Of a stretch of DNA of 64,000 nucleotides, positions 1-12,752 are shown piece by piece. The stretch lies in contig CAJFCV020000003.1 of NCBI GenBank assembly GCA_904066235.2, forward strand, positions 2,728,001 to 2,792,000. The letters are read 5' to 3'. Position 1 is the stretch's first letter. Each line of letters starts with the position of its first letter. Position numbers and translations under genes: made by a program. The notes under the pieces were generated by a model, which saw nothing but the letters and a program-made list of their open reading frames with translations, made no database searches and was not told where the DNA came from. Origin of the DNA: Bursaphelenchus xylophilus. Taxonomy: Eukaryota > Nematoda > Chromadorea > Rhabditida > Aphelenchoididae.

Positions 1-1780
1 AGAAATTACCGAGATTTTTTGATTCGAATTTTAATTTTTTTTTATTTTCAATATAAAAATTTCAAGGATGTTTCCTATTGAGATGTATAGGGGTTTTTTA
101 AAAAGTAAACATCTTTCAAGGAGAATTCGAAATGTTATACATGAAAAACCTTTTTTCATCTTTCCGACTCTCCTCATTTTACGTGCTCTCTCCGAGAAAG
201 ATCATTGAATATCTCGTCTGCCGCTGAAATGCGATAACTATAATTTTCAGAAATTGATATACGACCTATTCAGAGTATGTGTGGTAAATTTTGAAAAAAT
301 AGAAGGGTTATGATATATTATACTTGAGGTACCTGTTGCAGGAATAATTTTATTCTAAAATTGCATTTATTGGTGTCTAACGTATTTTACTCTATTTAGA
401 TCTCAAGAATCACGTATTTCTTACGTATTTTACACTTTTCCCAGCAAATTTTAGATTGAAATTTCGTTTCCCAATCATTTGTGACATTTCGCCCAAATAT
501 TTTCGGATCTTTTTCTCCAAAAATTGTTTTGATTTTTTTTGATGGTTTACTGGATTTTAGAACCTCGTCGGTCATAAAGACCTTCTTTCAACGCTTTGCG
601 AAGGCCGCTAAACGTATTTTATTATGTTTTACCTTATTTTATCCAGTTTTAGGTAGTAGTCATGACAATATAGGGAACTTTAGGTATTTTTAGGGCCTAA
701 AAAGGCCTGCAACCACTTCTGCAATATTTATTCTTGCATTTAGCATACTTTGAGGCACCTACGGGTGTATGGTCGTATTTTACCCTTATTTATTTAAGGT
801 TATATTATTTTATGCAGAAGACATGGATAATTTCGTATTTTTGATGTTTCCAGGTGGTGAAAGGGCTTGTAAATGTTTCAAAAATCATGTTCATAGAAAT
901 TAGGATGTTTTTAATTTGTTGGACTTTTTAATAAATCGTATTTTACCTTTACATTTTTCAAAATTTTCTCGATTTTGCCTAAAATTTTGATTTTTTTTTA
1001 TTTTTCAATATTTTTCATTATTTTCCGACGGTTTCTCCGTTCACCTCAAATTCTTTACTCTCTAGACTATCCATTTCGCCTCAATCTCCCATAAAACTCG
1101 ATCATTTACAGCCGATTTTATCCTTTCCCATTATTCTTGCCAACTGACCCAAATCTTCCATAAATTATAATATTTACGGGCCAGGATTAGGTCCACAACC
1201 CGGTTTATGTAATAATAACGTTCGTTAGAGCATTCTCTAATCCATTACTCACGAATGAGTGACAGTTTTTATATCTAATTTGATTATATTATACTAGGTA
1301 GGGTGATCGATTTTTACGCGTTCCTTTCAATTTTCTCTGCAGATTCGGTTATTATCATCGATTATGGGGCTGTCAATGGACTTGTCTGTTGTTATAAGCG
1401 GGCGTTGGGTAAGATTTCTTCGGGCTATTTATGAGTTTAGAGGCATTTGATTTAATCTCCCGATGTAATGGGCGTGCAGTCGAAGATAATGGAGAGATTC
1501 TGCTGTTTTGAAGCGGATATGGAGTTAGTTTTTAGTGGAAGTTTGTTAAACTTAGATTTTTCCCCAAGATTTTGGGAAAATTATATTTTCCATTGCTAGT
1601 GTAATATAATTTTTGGATAAAAAAAAGGCATTTTTGTTTGGTTATAGAGCTCTAAGAGCTTGATGATGATTTTTTTAGGTCAGAAATGCTATTTATAACA
1701 CCATGGACAACTGTCTGCATAATAACACCGTATTTTATCAAAAAAAAAAAATCGTTTTTATACCTAAAATAATATAAAAA
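1..1780. other. non-coding AT-rich stretch with a decayed foldback-repeat relic
   Basis: I see no convincing coding exon here. Bases about 110-280 look like a decayed copy of the repeat better preserved at 59720-60171: both share the order GTGCTCTCTC, an ATATCTCG-type segment and an AATTGATAT segment. The 10-mer CGTATTTTAC occurs at 381-390, 424-433, 774-783 and 937-946. The short open frame at 481-693 has no recognisable domain and is probably chance. Confidence 0.4.
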
Positions 1781-1839
1781 GATTGCTCAAATTTTTCAAT
1801 TATTAACCAAAATATTTTGTTTTACCTAAAGTAATATCT

Positions 1840-2980
1840 GGAGATCAAAATTTTTGTGAATTTTGATACGGCAATTTGGACAAGGCCCGCTTTAGAGCTC
1901 TAGATTCTATTTGATATGCTTTTGAGGCAATAGATTATGCAAGGTTTGCTTTACAAGGAAACATTGCGTTATTTTGCCTAAAGTAATATGCGAAATTTTT
2001 ATTTCCCCGTTTTTTGGGTTTGCAAGCCCTTCAATGGAGCTTACCTGAGGTCCTGATTTCATTTATGGATTATACTAGGCATGAGACTTTCAAATTCGCC
2101 ATTGATTTATCCGAATCATCTTATTTTACCTAAATAATCCGTCTGACTTGTTAAAATTTGTTTTTCTATAATTCCCCGACTCCCCCGACCTCCCCAATGA
2201 CCTTTGTTGGCCATAACATTCCCGAGTTCACCTATTGCGATCGCCATTTTTCTCCCATTCCTTCCGCGCGACCGCTTCTCGACACTTTGAAATATGTCCT
2301 TGCCCCCTTCGCCTCCCCACCTCAATTCGATCGCCCAAAAAACGACGCCCAAGAAAAGGGACGCGCACTCCGGCACCCCGCCGAGGAAATATGAGTGGAC
2401 CCAAACAAGAGGCAACGATCCATGGGACATCTCTTGCTTTTCGCAAATTTTTTCGGTTTTCGGGGAACCTCGGGCGATTTTTTGGGTGAACTTGGGAGTG
2501 TTATGGCTAAAGGGGACAAGGACATATTTAAAAGTGTCGAGAAGCGGTTGCGCGGAAGGAATGGGAGAAAAATGGCGATCGCAATAGGTGAACTCGGGAA
2601 TGTTATGGCCAACAAAGGTCATTGGGGAGGTCGGGGGAGTCGCAGAATTTTAGAAAAGCAAATTTTAACAAGCCAGAGGGGTTATTTTATTGAAAATAAG
2701 GTGATTCAGGAAAATCCATGGCGAATTTGAGAGCCTCATGGCTAGTAGAATCCATAAATGAAGTCAGGACCTCAGGTAAGCTCCGCTGGAGGGCCTGCAA
2801 ACTCGAAAAGCGGGGAAATAAAAATTTCACATATTACTTTAGGCAAAATAACGCCATGTTTGCTTGTAAAGCAACCCTTGCATAATTTATTGCCCCAAAA
2901 GGGTCTCACATAGAATCAAGAGCTCAAAAGCGGGTCTTGTCCAGATTGGCGTATCACAATTAACAAAAATTTTGATCTCC
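1840..2980. repeat. 1.1-kb imperfect palindrome (foldback element)
   Basis: Two inverted arms share an axis near 2410. For example, 2200-2255 is matched by the reverse complement of 2562-2620 (a block containing GGCGATCGCAATAGGTGAAC), and 1841-1868 is matched near 2957-2979. About 200 bp in the centre (roughly 2300-2520) is unpaired and GC-richer than the surroundings. Several overlapping open frames on both strands here are by-products of the inverted arms. No transposase is visible, so this is best described as a non-autonomous foldback element. Confidence 0.75.
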
Positions 2981-3019
2981 GGATAGAATCATTGAAATTT
3001 TTGTAAAATTTAGAAGTTT

Positions 3020-4500
3020 TCAGGTTAGGTAATACTCTTCTAATTTTTGGTGTTTGTTCTAATTTTTTGTCAGCCTGGGGCTTTTTATGGATGTCACAAG
3101 GTAAAGTATGGAGTTTTGAAGTCAGGAAGAATAAGTTTTGTCTAAAATTCTACAAAAATTTGAGTTTTGGACCTTACTTTAGGTTTTTATTGATGATTTT
3201 TCAAGTTTTTTGGGGAATTTTTCGTCTGAAATTTTTTTATGTTGTTTACGGTTTATTAATCCTTTCTCACGTATTTTACATTGATTTTAACTTTATTTTC
3301 GCGTTTTTTAATCAAATTGTACCTAAAATTGCGTAAAATAATGTTTTTTGCAAAAAAATCCCCAAAATTTTTTGACGAAGCTTTTTCAAAAGTCATATTC
3401 TGAACGATTCTGTTTTCTGTCATCGATTTATACCTCAACTTCCATTCATTTTCCTTTTTCAGCAGTCGGAATTTGCATTTTTCCCCTCCGTTTTTCCCAT
3501 TCAAAAACATAACAAAGATCGATTGTCAGATCGAATTTTTTGAATACTGACGAGTTTTCGCCCTTCCTGGATCCCATTCTCCCTGATTTTACCTTGAGAT
3601 TGGGGAGATTACCTCGAGTCACACTCTCCCATCTAGATTGCATATGTTTGCAAAAATTTGAAATCGCCGATTACATGGGCGATCTTGATACGCATATTGC
3701 AGTGAAATAGTGAGAATGTGGTGTAATGAGAGCTGTGGAGGTTGTTGGACGCCATCTTGGATTGATTTAGAGGGGGAAAATGAGCGTTGAACATTACTTT
3801 AGGTAGTGTGACATAATTTTTTTGAAATTCTGGGGCTTTTGATTTATTTCTGATCTTCCAAAGGTCTCGTAATTAAGCTATGGGGTCTTTGGAACCTTCT
3901 AAGAAAAATCTGGGGAGATTTTTATATTATTCATGACGTCAAACACCAAATTTTTTAAATTTAGCCAGTTTGATGTCTAGAATTCAAAAATTCCTCAAAA
4001 TTTATATTCGATATAACGAATGGCAGCATAAAAAAGTAATTTCTCCTGCTTTCGAACAGGCTATCACTTCCGTCGCGGGCCTGTCACATTTCGAGCGACA
4101 GGTGCGCAGGTCATTAAATTTTAGTGTTTTTGGCGAAATGTCGCGCTAGATTGAGTTTATTTAAATTTGAGGTGGAGAAGTAGGCTATTTGGGACCTAAA
4201 TGTGAGATAAATTTTGATATGGGGTGTTAATAAATGGCTGAGGATCCAATTATATTATTTTTGTTACGTTTTTGCTTACTATTTTGAAAAAAACTTTTTT
4301 CCACAATTTTCTGGTATAATGTTAGGTTTAAAGATATATTCTGATCTGTTATGCCTCAAAGAAGAGAGTTTGCGCCGAATTATTAGTATTTTTGGTACCC
4401 AAAAATATTGTTTTAGACAACTTTTTCGAAGATTTTGGCTCAAATTGATTTTTTCTGAAATTTTGCGATGTAAATTTTTATTTACAAGTGTGAAAGGGTC
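3020..4500. other. non-coding stretch
   Basis: AT-rich sequence with many TTTTAG-like strings, one CGTATTTTAC at 3270-3279, and no exon that can be joined to a gene. Short open frames on both strands lack recognisable motifs. Confidence 0.4.
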
Positions 4501-4505
4501 TCTAC

Positions 4506-4755
4506 TACAGTGAGGGACCTGATCCAGTGGCAAAAACGTATCATTTTGCATCCAGGAAGTATCAAAAATGTGGCAAAATGCCTCCCTCTCCAAGTGAAAG
4601 AGCTCTGATTTCAAAAGCCCGCTCGCTCTTTTTGCATGAGAAATTCAAAACGGAGTTTTTTTTTGTTGGAGAGGGAGGCATTTTGCCACATTTTTTGACA
4701 CTTCCCGGACGTGAAGTGGTACGTTTTTTGCCACTGGATCAGGTCCGTCACTGTA
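4506..4755. mobile_element. MITE family 1, copy a (TA-flanked, about 250 bp)
   Basis: The left end reads TACAGTGAGGGACCTGATCC and the right end is its near reverse complement, GATCAGGTCCGTCACTGTA. The inverted ends run for about 60 bp and include a strand-symmetric block around CCATTTTGCATC-like sequence. TA at both edges fits a Tc1/mariner-type target. No transposase is encoded. Three further copies lie at 20283, 21620 and 57197. Confidence 0.8.
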
Positions 4756-4759
4756 TGTA

Positions 4760-5830
4760 AATTTTTATTGAAAAGTGTCAAAAGGTCTCTACTGTGTTTA
4801 TAGTCCCTCCAGCTTTCGATATTTATCAAAAAATTTATTTCTCTCGCCCCTTTTGAGAGCCTGAAATACGATCCGCACCATTAATCTGATCGCAAGTCGT
4901 ATTTATGTAGATTTTCCCCTCGAATATTTGTTTACTTTTCCCATTCAAAAGTTGGTTTATTAATTTCCAATTCGATAAACTGATGGTTTATCGAGTTTAA
5001 TCGACCAAAAATGGATTACGCAACGGCCGATTTGCGTCGCACTGTGCAATTTACGACGAAAAATTGAGGAGAAATGGGAGTTTATGAGGCTTTTGGGAGG
5101 CAAATTAGACTTGTTGAAGGACGAATTAGGCTGTAAAGAGGGTTTTGTATAAATAACGGGGGTTTTTTCGGCGAATTTGAGTTTTGGATATTGCTTTAGG
5201 TGATTTTGAGGGAAATTTTGCGTTTTTGGGGTGATAAAGATGTTTGTGCTTTAGTTTATGGTTTGCAAATGGTTTATTATGGCTTTTTATTTTGTGCTGG
5301 CTTCAAAAATTCTATGTGAAGGTCTAAAAAATGGTTTTTACCCTGATTTAGGTAATTTTAGGTATAAAACTCAAATTTTGATGAAAAAGGTGTTACTATG
5401 CCCAAATCTTGCTGAGTATGGCCTTAAAATTTACTGACAATAATGTTTACGTTGTTTTGGCTGAGTTTTGACTATGATAATTTATCCTTTTGACCTTATT
5501 TTAGTTGTTCTGCCACATTTTTTTTATTGTCTTCAGAAGTTATTTTTTTCTCTGAAATACGCGAGTTTTTGATCTGGGAATATAGATTATGGATTACTGC
5601 GTCCTATCAAAGCTTAATTGACGGTCATTTTCAGCTTTTATTGTCTGTACATACCTATTTTTGAACCCGTCATATCAGGTGTTGGCCCTTGAGAAAAAAC
5701 CCACTTCATGGTATGGATTCCGGTGTTTGTAAGTTGAATTTGATTTTATCTGCTAACATCTGACTTTGTTAATCTGATTTTGTTACTTTTGAAAGAATTT
5801 TCGGCCTAAATTTGGCTTAATTTACTTTAT
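4760..5830. other. non-coding stretch upstream of the Armadillo gene
   Basis: No recognised coding exon. An acceptor-like TTATTTTAG ends at about 5835, just before the first coding exon of the Armadillo gene. It could accept a spliced leader or an upstream non-coding exon; the sequence does not distinguish these. Confidence 0.35.
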
Positions 5831-5867
5831 TTTAGCCTCAGGTTATCATTCCCTGGACCGCAAAACA

Positions 5868-8800
5868 ATGATGGTCCCGTCGTCGTCGGGCGGCTATCCC
5901 GACCCCTCGCTGAATTACTACCCCCAACAAACACAAATGAACCCGACCATGGCCATGGAGAATATCCCACCGTATCAGGTACCTCAATATCCAGTGCAAT
6001 ATCCAAACGCCTACCAATACGCAAGTCCCGCACAGAATAAGCAGAGGAGCCCGGGAAGAAGGCCGAATCCGGGCTACATCACACCTCAACAACAGATTAT
6101 TCAGCAGCAACAGCAGAAAATTGTAAGTTTTTTTAAATTAGTGGGTAGTGTAATATAAAATTTGATATTTATGGAGGTATTGGTGGAAATGGGGGTGGGA
6201 AATTTGATTTTTGGAATGGAAATAGAATCAATTTTGATGTTTCATCGAAAAAATTGGATTTTTACTTTGTGTTTTTGCGATAAACGAGATTTTATAAAAT
6301 ATCCAGAAAATCCGTCATCGATGACTTACAACTTTTGTTCTGTTGCACAAAAGTGGGTGAATTTTTTATCTTAGTATGTTTATGGGCTCTGAAGAACATT
6401 CGAAAAGGGATATGAGCAATATCTTGAAAAATAAAGATGTCATGATGACGGATTTTTTGGAAATTTTTAAAAATTACTGTTTTGTCCCGGATTTTGACGG
6501 ACTTTTGTAGGAGACGAACTCGAAATTCAATATGATTATTAAAAAATATATTTTTTTCAGCAACTCGACCAGTCGATGGCCATGAATTGCGGTGCGGCCG
6601 ACCCATTCCGCAACTGGAATTTGGGCGCAAATCCCCTTCGAAATTCCCAAGGACCCCCATCAGTACACTCCCTGAGCTCCAACATGTCCAGTTTGTCCAT
6701 GATGAGTCGGGCCACAAGATTGTCGACGGTCTCGGTTCGCACGGACATTGACGACAGCCATGTGCAATATCGGGAGAGTGTCATAAACACCGATTCTATG
6801 TTGTCTCCGGAGATGTTTGCGAGGAATGTGGAAGCATTGGTTCAGAGCCAAATGATGAATGTAAGAAGACGAAAATTTTGGGGGTTTTGAAAAAAAAAAT
6901 TATATTGTTTTAGATAAAAAGGTGTTCGTAAATGTGAAAATCTGGGGTTTTTGATGGAATTTGTTTTTTAAAATACGCACGGCAGAATTTTGCAAGATTT
7001 TTTTGAAAAATAGAAAAATTTTTTCTCTAATATAAGGTCCAAATAAAAAATTTTTGAATAAATTAAAGTCTAGCTGCCTCAAAAATCTCACAACGACCTC
7101 ATTTTTAGCCCGATTTGGCTAAAGCCGTCTTATATTACCTGGACAAAAGGCAGCACTACGCCTACGACGCCCAAAAACCCCTCCAATCTTGTGCCAAACT
7201 CTACGATTTTACGGTGAAAACAGTCTACGAACGGCATGTAAGTAATTTGAATTTTGTTTTTGATCAGTTTAGATAGTTTCAAGGTGGGATAAAAGTAATT
7301 TTGGATATGATTTTAGGAGGACCTGAAGAGATGCCCCGAGCTTCACGTTTCCCTATTTGGAATCTGGTATTACTTGATGAAAATGCCGGCCATGAAGGAT
7401 CTAACCGAGAGATTGCTCAAGGAAAGCAGCAGAGTTGTTATTATGATCCTGGCGAAGAATTTGGGGCAAGTTTTTTGAGATTTGTTACCTAAAATTTGAT
7501 GGATAAGATAATTAGGTGGTCGAGTTGAGAGTTTGGCGAAAATATATGTGATTTTAGGATATAAGACAATTAGTGAGCTAGAAAAAGCATATTTTAAAAC
7601 CTGTTTTTGATAAAAAATTTTGTTTTGACTGGCTTTTGGAGAGCTCGTCATGGATAATATAAAAATATGCTAGTTTTGGTAAATATAAGTTGTTTTAGAG
7701 TTTTAAAATACGATTTGAATTCTTCTAATAGAATCTTGAGATTTTTTATAGAGGTTTTAGGCCAATTTGATTAGCTGAAACAGAATGCCAAAAATTGCGG
7801 GAAATTTTATTTTTGAATTTTAGGTAACCTGAAGGCCAGAAATGGACCTAAAATTTTTTCACAGACTTGGAAGTAGCATATTTTAAACCAAAATATTTTT
7901 ATTTAGTGATTTTAGAGCAACATTACGGATGGCTATCAAGAATAATATAAAATTTTGTCGAAATTTCATGAAAAATGACCGCGTTTGTGTGTAATGGGTT
8001 TTAAAATACGATGATCTTTGTTTTTCATTTTATTTAGATAATTTTCTTTCCAGGCATGACCAACGCCAGAATAAATACTGCCTTCAAATGATCTGCAAAA
8101 TCCTCCGCCAACTCTTCAACGTGGACGACCGAAAACCGGTCCTCCGCTTCCTCAACACCCTTTACACCCGCGCGTTTGCCAAGGAATGTCGTCGAGAGAA
8201 TGTGTGGAAGACAATCGCTTCGAATCTGCCCAAGTACAGCAACCAGGCGGCCGCCATCGAAGCCCTGAGGCTGATTTTTAAAACGCCTTCCAGGGGAGAG
8301 GAAAGAATCAGATTAATGGTGAGTGTTTGTGATTTTAGAACAGTTTGAGGTGTTGAAAAATGACGTGTTTGTTTTGACTGGAAATTTTGAGGTTTTTGAA
8401 AATTTTGAATTTCAAATTTCCCGCCAAATTGGCAAAGTGTTGGCATTTCGAATTGATGTGTCTAAGGTAATATACAGGTGTTATGGATTGTGTTTATATC
8501 GGAATTCAAGTGTTTGTATTTCAATTTGATCGAGTTTTTAGAGCTTCACCTAGTGGAATATAAAAATTTGGGATTTTGGTAAATTTGATATCTAAAATAT
8601 TTGTATCGAGCTATTTTTTGATGTAGCTAAGGAGATAAGGGCTTGTTTTATGACCTAGAACCTAAAAATCTTACTTTTCAGAAAGAATTTGTCCATTTCG
8701 GAGGCCTCCAACTTCTCCTCCAATGCGTCCTCCCCGGAAAATACGAGGCCACCCTCTTCTCCAGCTGTTGTTTTATCCTCGATTTGGTCAACGACAACGC

Positions 8801-11704
8801 CATAGCCAAGTTGTTTGTCAAGTTGGGCGGTGTAATCGCGGTCGGTCATCATCTTGATCACGAATCTCCGCCGTTGGTCCGAAAAGTGGCTAGAATTTTG
8901 AGAGATACGTCCAGCGATGACGCCATGGAACAGCAGGACCGAGCGCAGCTGGAAAGCGTGATATTCAAAGCCATTTCCAACCTGCGGTTGCCGGATAAAG
9001 TGTGCGTGGAGCATGTGAGCGGCTTCCTTTGCAATGTCGCCAGGATCAGCTGGGTGAAGGTAACTTTTGGGGGTTTTGAGGGATTTTTGGGGGCTATGGA
9101 AGGAGATGGTTTAGGGATAAGGAAAAGAGATATGTGAAGTGTATTTTAAAGGGTTTTTAGAATTAGTTTTGGGGTAAAATACGAGCTGCAAAGGGTCAAG
9201 TGGAATTTTTACGGTATTTATAAGGTAGTTTAGTTTTTTGAGGGATTTTTAAGGGTTTTGGAGGGAAAAGGGTTTGGGGGTAAGGAAAAGAGATGTATGA
9301 AGTGTATTTAGAGGTTTTTTAGAATTAGTTTTGGGGTAAAATCCGGGCTGAAAAGGAGCAAAATGGGATTTTTACGGTATTTATAATTTAATATAAATTT
9401 TTTTGAGGGATTTTTGAGGGTTTTGGAGGGAAAATGGTTTAGGGAAAAGGAAACGGTATATGTGAAGTGTATTTAGAGGTTTTTTAGAATTAGTTTTGGG
9501 GTAAAATCCGGGCTGAAAAGGAGCAAAATGGGATTTTTACAGGTATTTTTAAGTTAATCTAGATTTTTGAGGGGATTTTGGGGGTTTTGGAAACAAAATG
9601 GATTAGAGATTAGGAAAAGGGATATGTGAAGTGTGTTTAGACGTATTTTAGAGTAAGTTATGGGGCAAAGGATAGGCTGAAAAAGAAAAAATAGTTTTTT
9701 GACGGGTATTTTTAAGTTAATCTGGATTTTTGGGAGAATTTTGGGGGTTTTGGAAGGAAAATAGTTTATTTTTGGGGTAAAGGGGTCGGTTTAGTATGTT
9801 TATACGTATTTTAAAATTAGTTTTGGGTTAGAATATAAGCGCGCTTATGCGAAAAAAAGGAAAAATGTTATTTTCACGGGTTTTTATGGTAATTTTTATT
9901 TTTGAGGGAGAATCTGGGGGGTTTTGGCGTGGCCGTATTTTAAAATTAATTTTGATGTGAAATAATCAAAAAAAGTTTATATTTTTTAAAAGTTTTTTTT
10001 ATGTTAATGGGAGTGGTTTAGGGTGGAATATTTACTAAAATACGATGTTGATTATTGTCTTTCTTTTTAATAAAATTTTAGACTATTTTTCGAAAATAAA
10101 AATTTTTTTAAAATTTGTTTTTTGTTTTCTTATGTCACCCTCAAATTTAACCAACAATTTTCAGGTATATCTCTGGGCCAGAAATGCCATCCGCGACCTC
10201 CTCCACACCCTGGATATTGAACTCAATCCCCAATACCCTCCCAAAGACCAGGAAGCCGAAACAACCCGCCTAGAAACCATCGACAACATCTTGGTTGCCA
10301 CTCACTCCCTCATGAACTGCCCAATCAACAGAAACGATGATGCCAACAGCATCATCAGGGCCGAAGACGAGTCGTTGCATCGAAAAAACGTGGCCCGATA
10401 TTTGTTCGCGGAGAACGAAGAGCGGTTTTGGAACTTGGTCAAGGAACTGGCGAAACGCTGCGAAATGGCCGCGCAGAATGTGGAATGGAGAAATGAGGAC
10501 ATTGAAATTCAAAGGCACATCATTATTGTGAGTTTTGACATCGATTTTTTGGAGGAAATTTGATTTTTAGTTTTGGCGGGAAATTTGAAATTCAAATTTT
10601 TTAAGGGATTTTAGGTAAAATATGAGTTCAGGAAGTGATGATAGGTTGATTTTTTGCTATCGTAATTTTTTTGTTGGTTTTTTGGACGAAATTTTGAGAA
10701 AATTTTTGAAAAATTTTTTGGTCAGCTCTTGACATAATTTTGAAATTTTTTCGATAATTAGTATAAGAACAGGTCATAAAAGACCTGTAATCGGAATTTG
10801 CATCATATATCGTGAGTTTTGACATCGATTTTTAAACTGAAATTCGATTTTTAGTTTTGGCGGGAAATTTGAAATTCAAAAATTTTTGAGGGGTTTGAGG
10901 TAAAATGTCAGCTCAGGAAGTGATGAGAGGTTGATTTTTTGCTATCGTAATTTTTTTGTTGATTTTTTGGACGAAATTTTGAGAAAATTTTCGAAAAATT
11001 TTTTGGTCACCTCTTGACATAATTTTAAATTTTTTTGATAATTAATATAATAACAGGGCATAAATAACCTATAATTGGGGTTTACGTAATAAAATACAAC
11101 TTTTTTCAGCATTTTTCGTTGATTTTTTGAACAAAAATTTGTGAAAATTTAGGAAATTTTTTTGGTCACCTCTTGACATAAGTTTAAAATTTTTTTGATA
11201 ATTAATATAATAACAGGTCATAAATGACTTATAATTATAGTTTACATAATAAAATACAACTTTTTTCAGCTCCAAACCCACTTTCTCAACTTTTTCCGCG
11301 ACCACTTTGTCTATTACTCGCGCCCATTGAATGCGGAAGGCCTCACAGTCATCAAAGTCCTCATCGATGTCCTCCAATCCACATATTCTCAACACCAGAG
11401 CACCCAAAATCGAGATGAGACCAAAATGATTCCGGCCGAAGTCAGCCGAAAACGAGAGCGTTTGATCCGACTGGAGCGCCTCGCCGAACGCACCGTCCAG
11501 TTCTTCGCACAAGTCGTAGAAGTCCACCAAACCCTCATCCCAACCCTAAACCGTCACTCGGATGACCTGAAGGATGTCCTCGGAAAAGTCACGAACCTCG
11601 CCCCCGAGAAATTTCTCCAACCTCTCAGGGCACATCTCCAAAAACATGAAGACCGAGAACAGGACTATGATTATATTGAATTCGATAAACCACGGCTATT
11701 GTAA
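5868..11704 (+). CDS. Armadillo-repeat protein, possibly beta-catenin-like (8 exons, about 757 aa)
   Basis: Exons: 5868-6122, 6561-6860, 7109-7237, 7317-7465, 8054-8318, 8682-9059, 10165-10527, 11270-11704; phases join cleanly. Residues about 1-185 are Pro/Gln/Tyr-rich and low complexity. From about residue 190 to 700 the protein is helical with repeated leucine-rich segments typical of Armadillo repeats (for example FVHFGGLQLLLQCVLPG and FILDLVNDNAIAKLFVKLGG). Length and layout (disordered N-terminus, then Arm repeats) resemble nematode beta-catenins, which act in adhesion and Wnt signalling, but I see no clear DSG-type phosphodegron and cannot name the paralogue. Intron 4 uses a GC donor (GCAAGT at 7466). 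A tandem repeat fills most of intron 6. ATG codons at 5868 and 5871 are adjacent; the first is used here. AATAAA lies at 11832. Other Arm proteins remain possible. Confidence 0.65.
9060..9960. repeat. intronic tandem repeat, about 165-bp unit, about five degenerate copies
   Basis: Within intron 6 of the Armadillo gene a unit recurs with landmarks such as GGAAAAGAGATATGTGAAG near 9118, 9280, 9447 and 9612. The spacing is about 160-168 bp. The first unit contains GTAAAATACG at about 9175; later units have diverged forms (GTAAAATCCG). The copies are imperfect, so this is an old local amplification. Confidence 0.7.
10600..11265. repeat. intronic tandem repeat, three degenerate copies
   Basis: Intron 7 of the Armadillo gene holds three copies of a segment built around TTTTTTGGTCACCTCTTGAC (near 10720, 11005 and 11163), each followed by a GATAATTAATATAATAACAG-like string. 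The copies span the intron up to the last exon and contain no coding sequence. Confidence 0.6.
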
Positions 11705-11831
11705 TGGACTTGTTAATGATTGTAGAGAGTCACTTAGGCCATATTTGAATGGAACTCAGAGTTTTTAGCCATTATTTTATATTCACCATGATCAGGATTG
11801 TAAATAAGCGGGTAATATGTTGTATGGTTGT

Positions 11832-11837
11832 AATAAA
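11832..11837 (+). terminator. AATAAA polyadenylation signal of the Armadillo gene
   Basis: AATAAA lies 128 nt after the stop codon, followed by AT-rich sequence. This is the first canonical signal downstream of the last exon. Confidence 0.55.
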
Positions 11838-11839
11838 TC

Positions 11840-12750
11840 AAATTTATTTATGTGGGAATGAGCGGGAAATTTGGTTTTGAACACTTGGTGGTACTGTAAC
11901 TTTTAATTCGACTTTTCAAAATTTCTGCAGCCTGCAGAGATGAAGTCGGCAAGCTGCGCCCAAGCATGGATTAAAATACGGACATCTAATGTCCAAATTG
12001 TAATTTTTCAAGAATTTTGCGCATCTCTGCAGAGCTCTGGAAATATGTAGAAACTAAATTATCAACGATCGACCAAGCAACGGTCGATAAAAGAGATGAG
12101 AGAAACACTTGACCCAACTAGAGGAATACTTGACCAAAATGTCGAAATAGGCCCAATTTGGACAAAATTTTGATTGGAATTGTAAAATACGAGGTTTATA
12201 ATGTTGTTAATTCATTTTTCAACACTTGAGAGTAATTTCCGACCATTTACAGCACGATTCTTTTTATTTCTTTTCGATACAAACATAACAACGGGAGAAC
12301 AACAACAGGGCAGTGGAGATGTAAGTACAATCTTGAATTTAAAGCTTCAGACCTGAGAACAACAACATAACACGAAATTGCGGCAAGAATACTTGAGATT
12401 TTTTGAGAAACTACTGAAATACCATCATGGATAATACAAGATTGAAACAGTTTTGGAGTTTGGGTATCGCTACGAAAAGTTTTAGGTATTTTCAGAGATA
12501 ATTACGAAGACTGAGACCAAATAATACGAGATAACTACGATTTTTTGAAAAAAAAAAATTTTGTTACCTAAAATCCGATAAATTTTGTTGAATTTTTTTG
12601 ATTTTGATTGGAAATACGGACCGAAATAGACGAAATAAACCAAATCGAAAAATTTCCCAGCAGTTTCGAGCGGAAAATGTGAGTTTTTTCTTTGTTTCTT
12701 TTTCTTCGGAATTTAGGCAACACACCCGCTAAGAAGTTGGATAACAATGA
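11840..12750. other. intergenic sequence between convergent genes
   Basis: The stretch separates the 3' ends of the Armadillo gene (+) and the TBP-like gene (-). It is AT-rich with GTAAAATACG at 12182-12191. No coding exon is recognised. Confidence 0.4.
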
Positions 12751-12752
12751 GA

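Noticed and set aside
2116..2730. Several overlapping frames of 72-168 codons on both strands
   Set aside because: They arise from the mirrored arms of the 1.1-kb palindrome; no splice context or motif.
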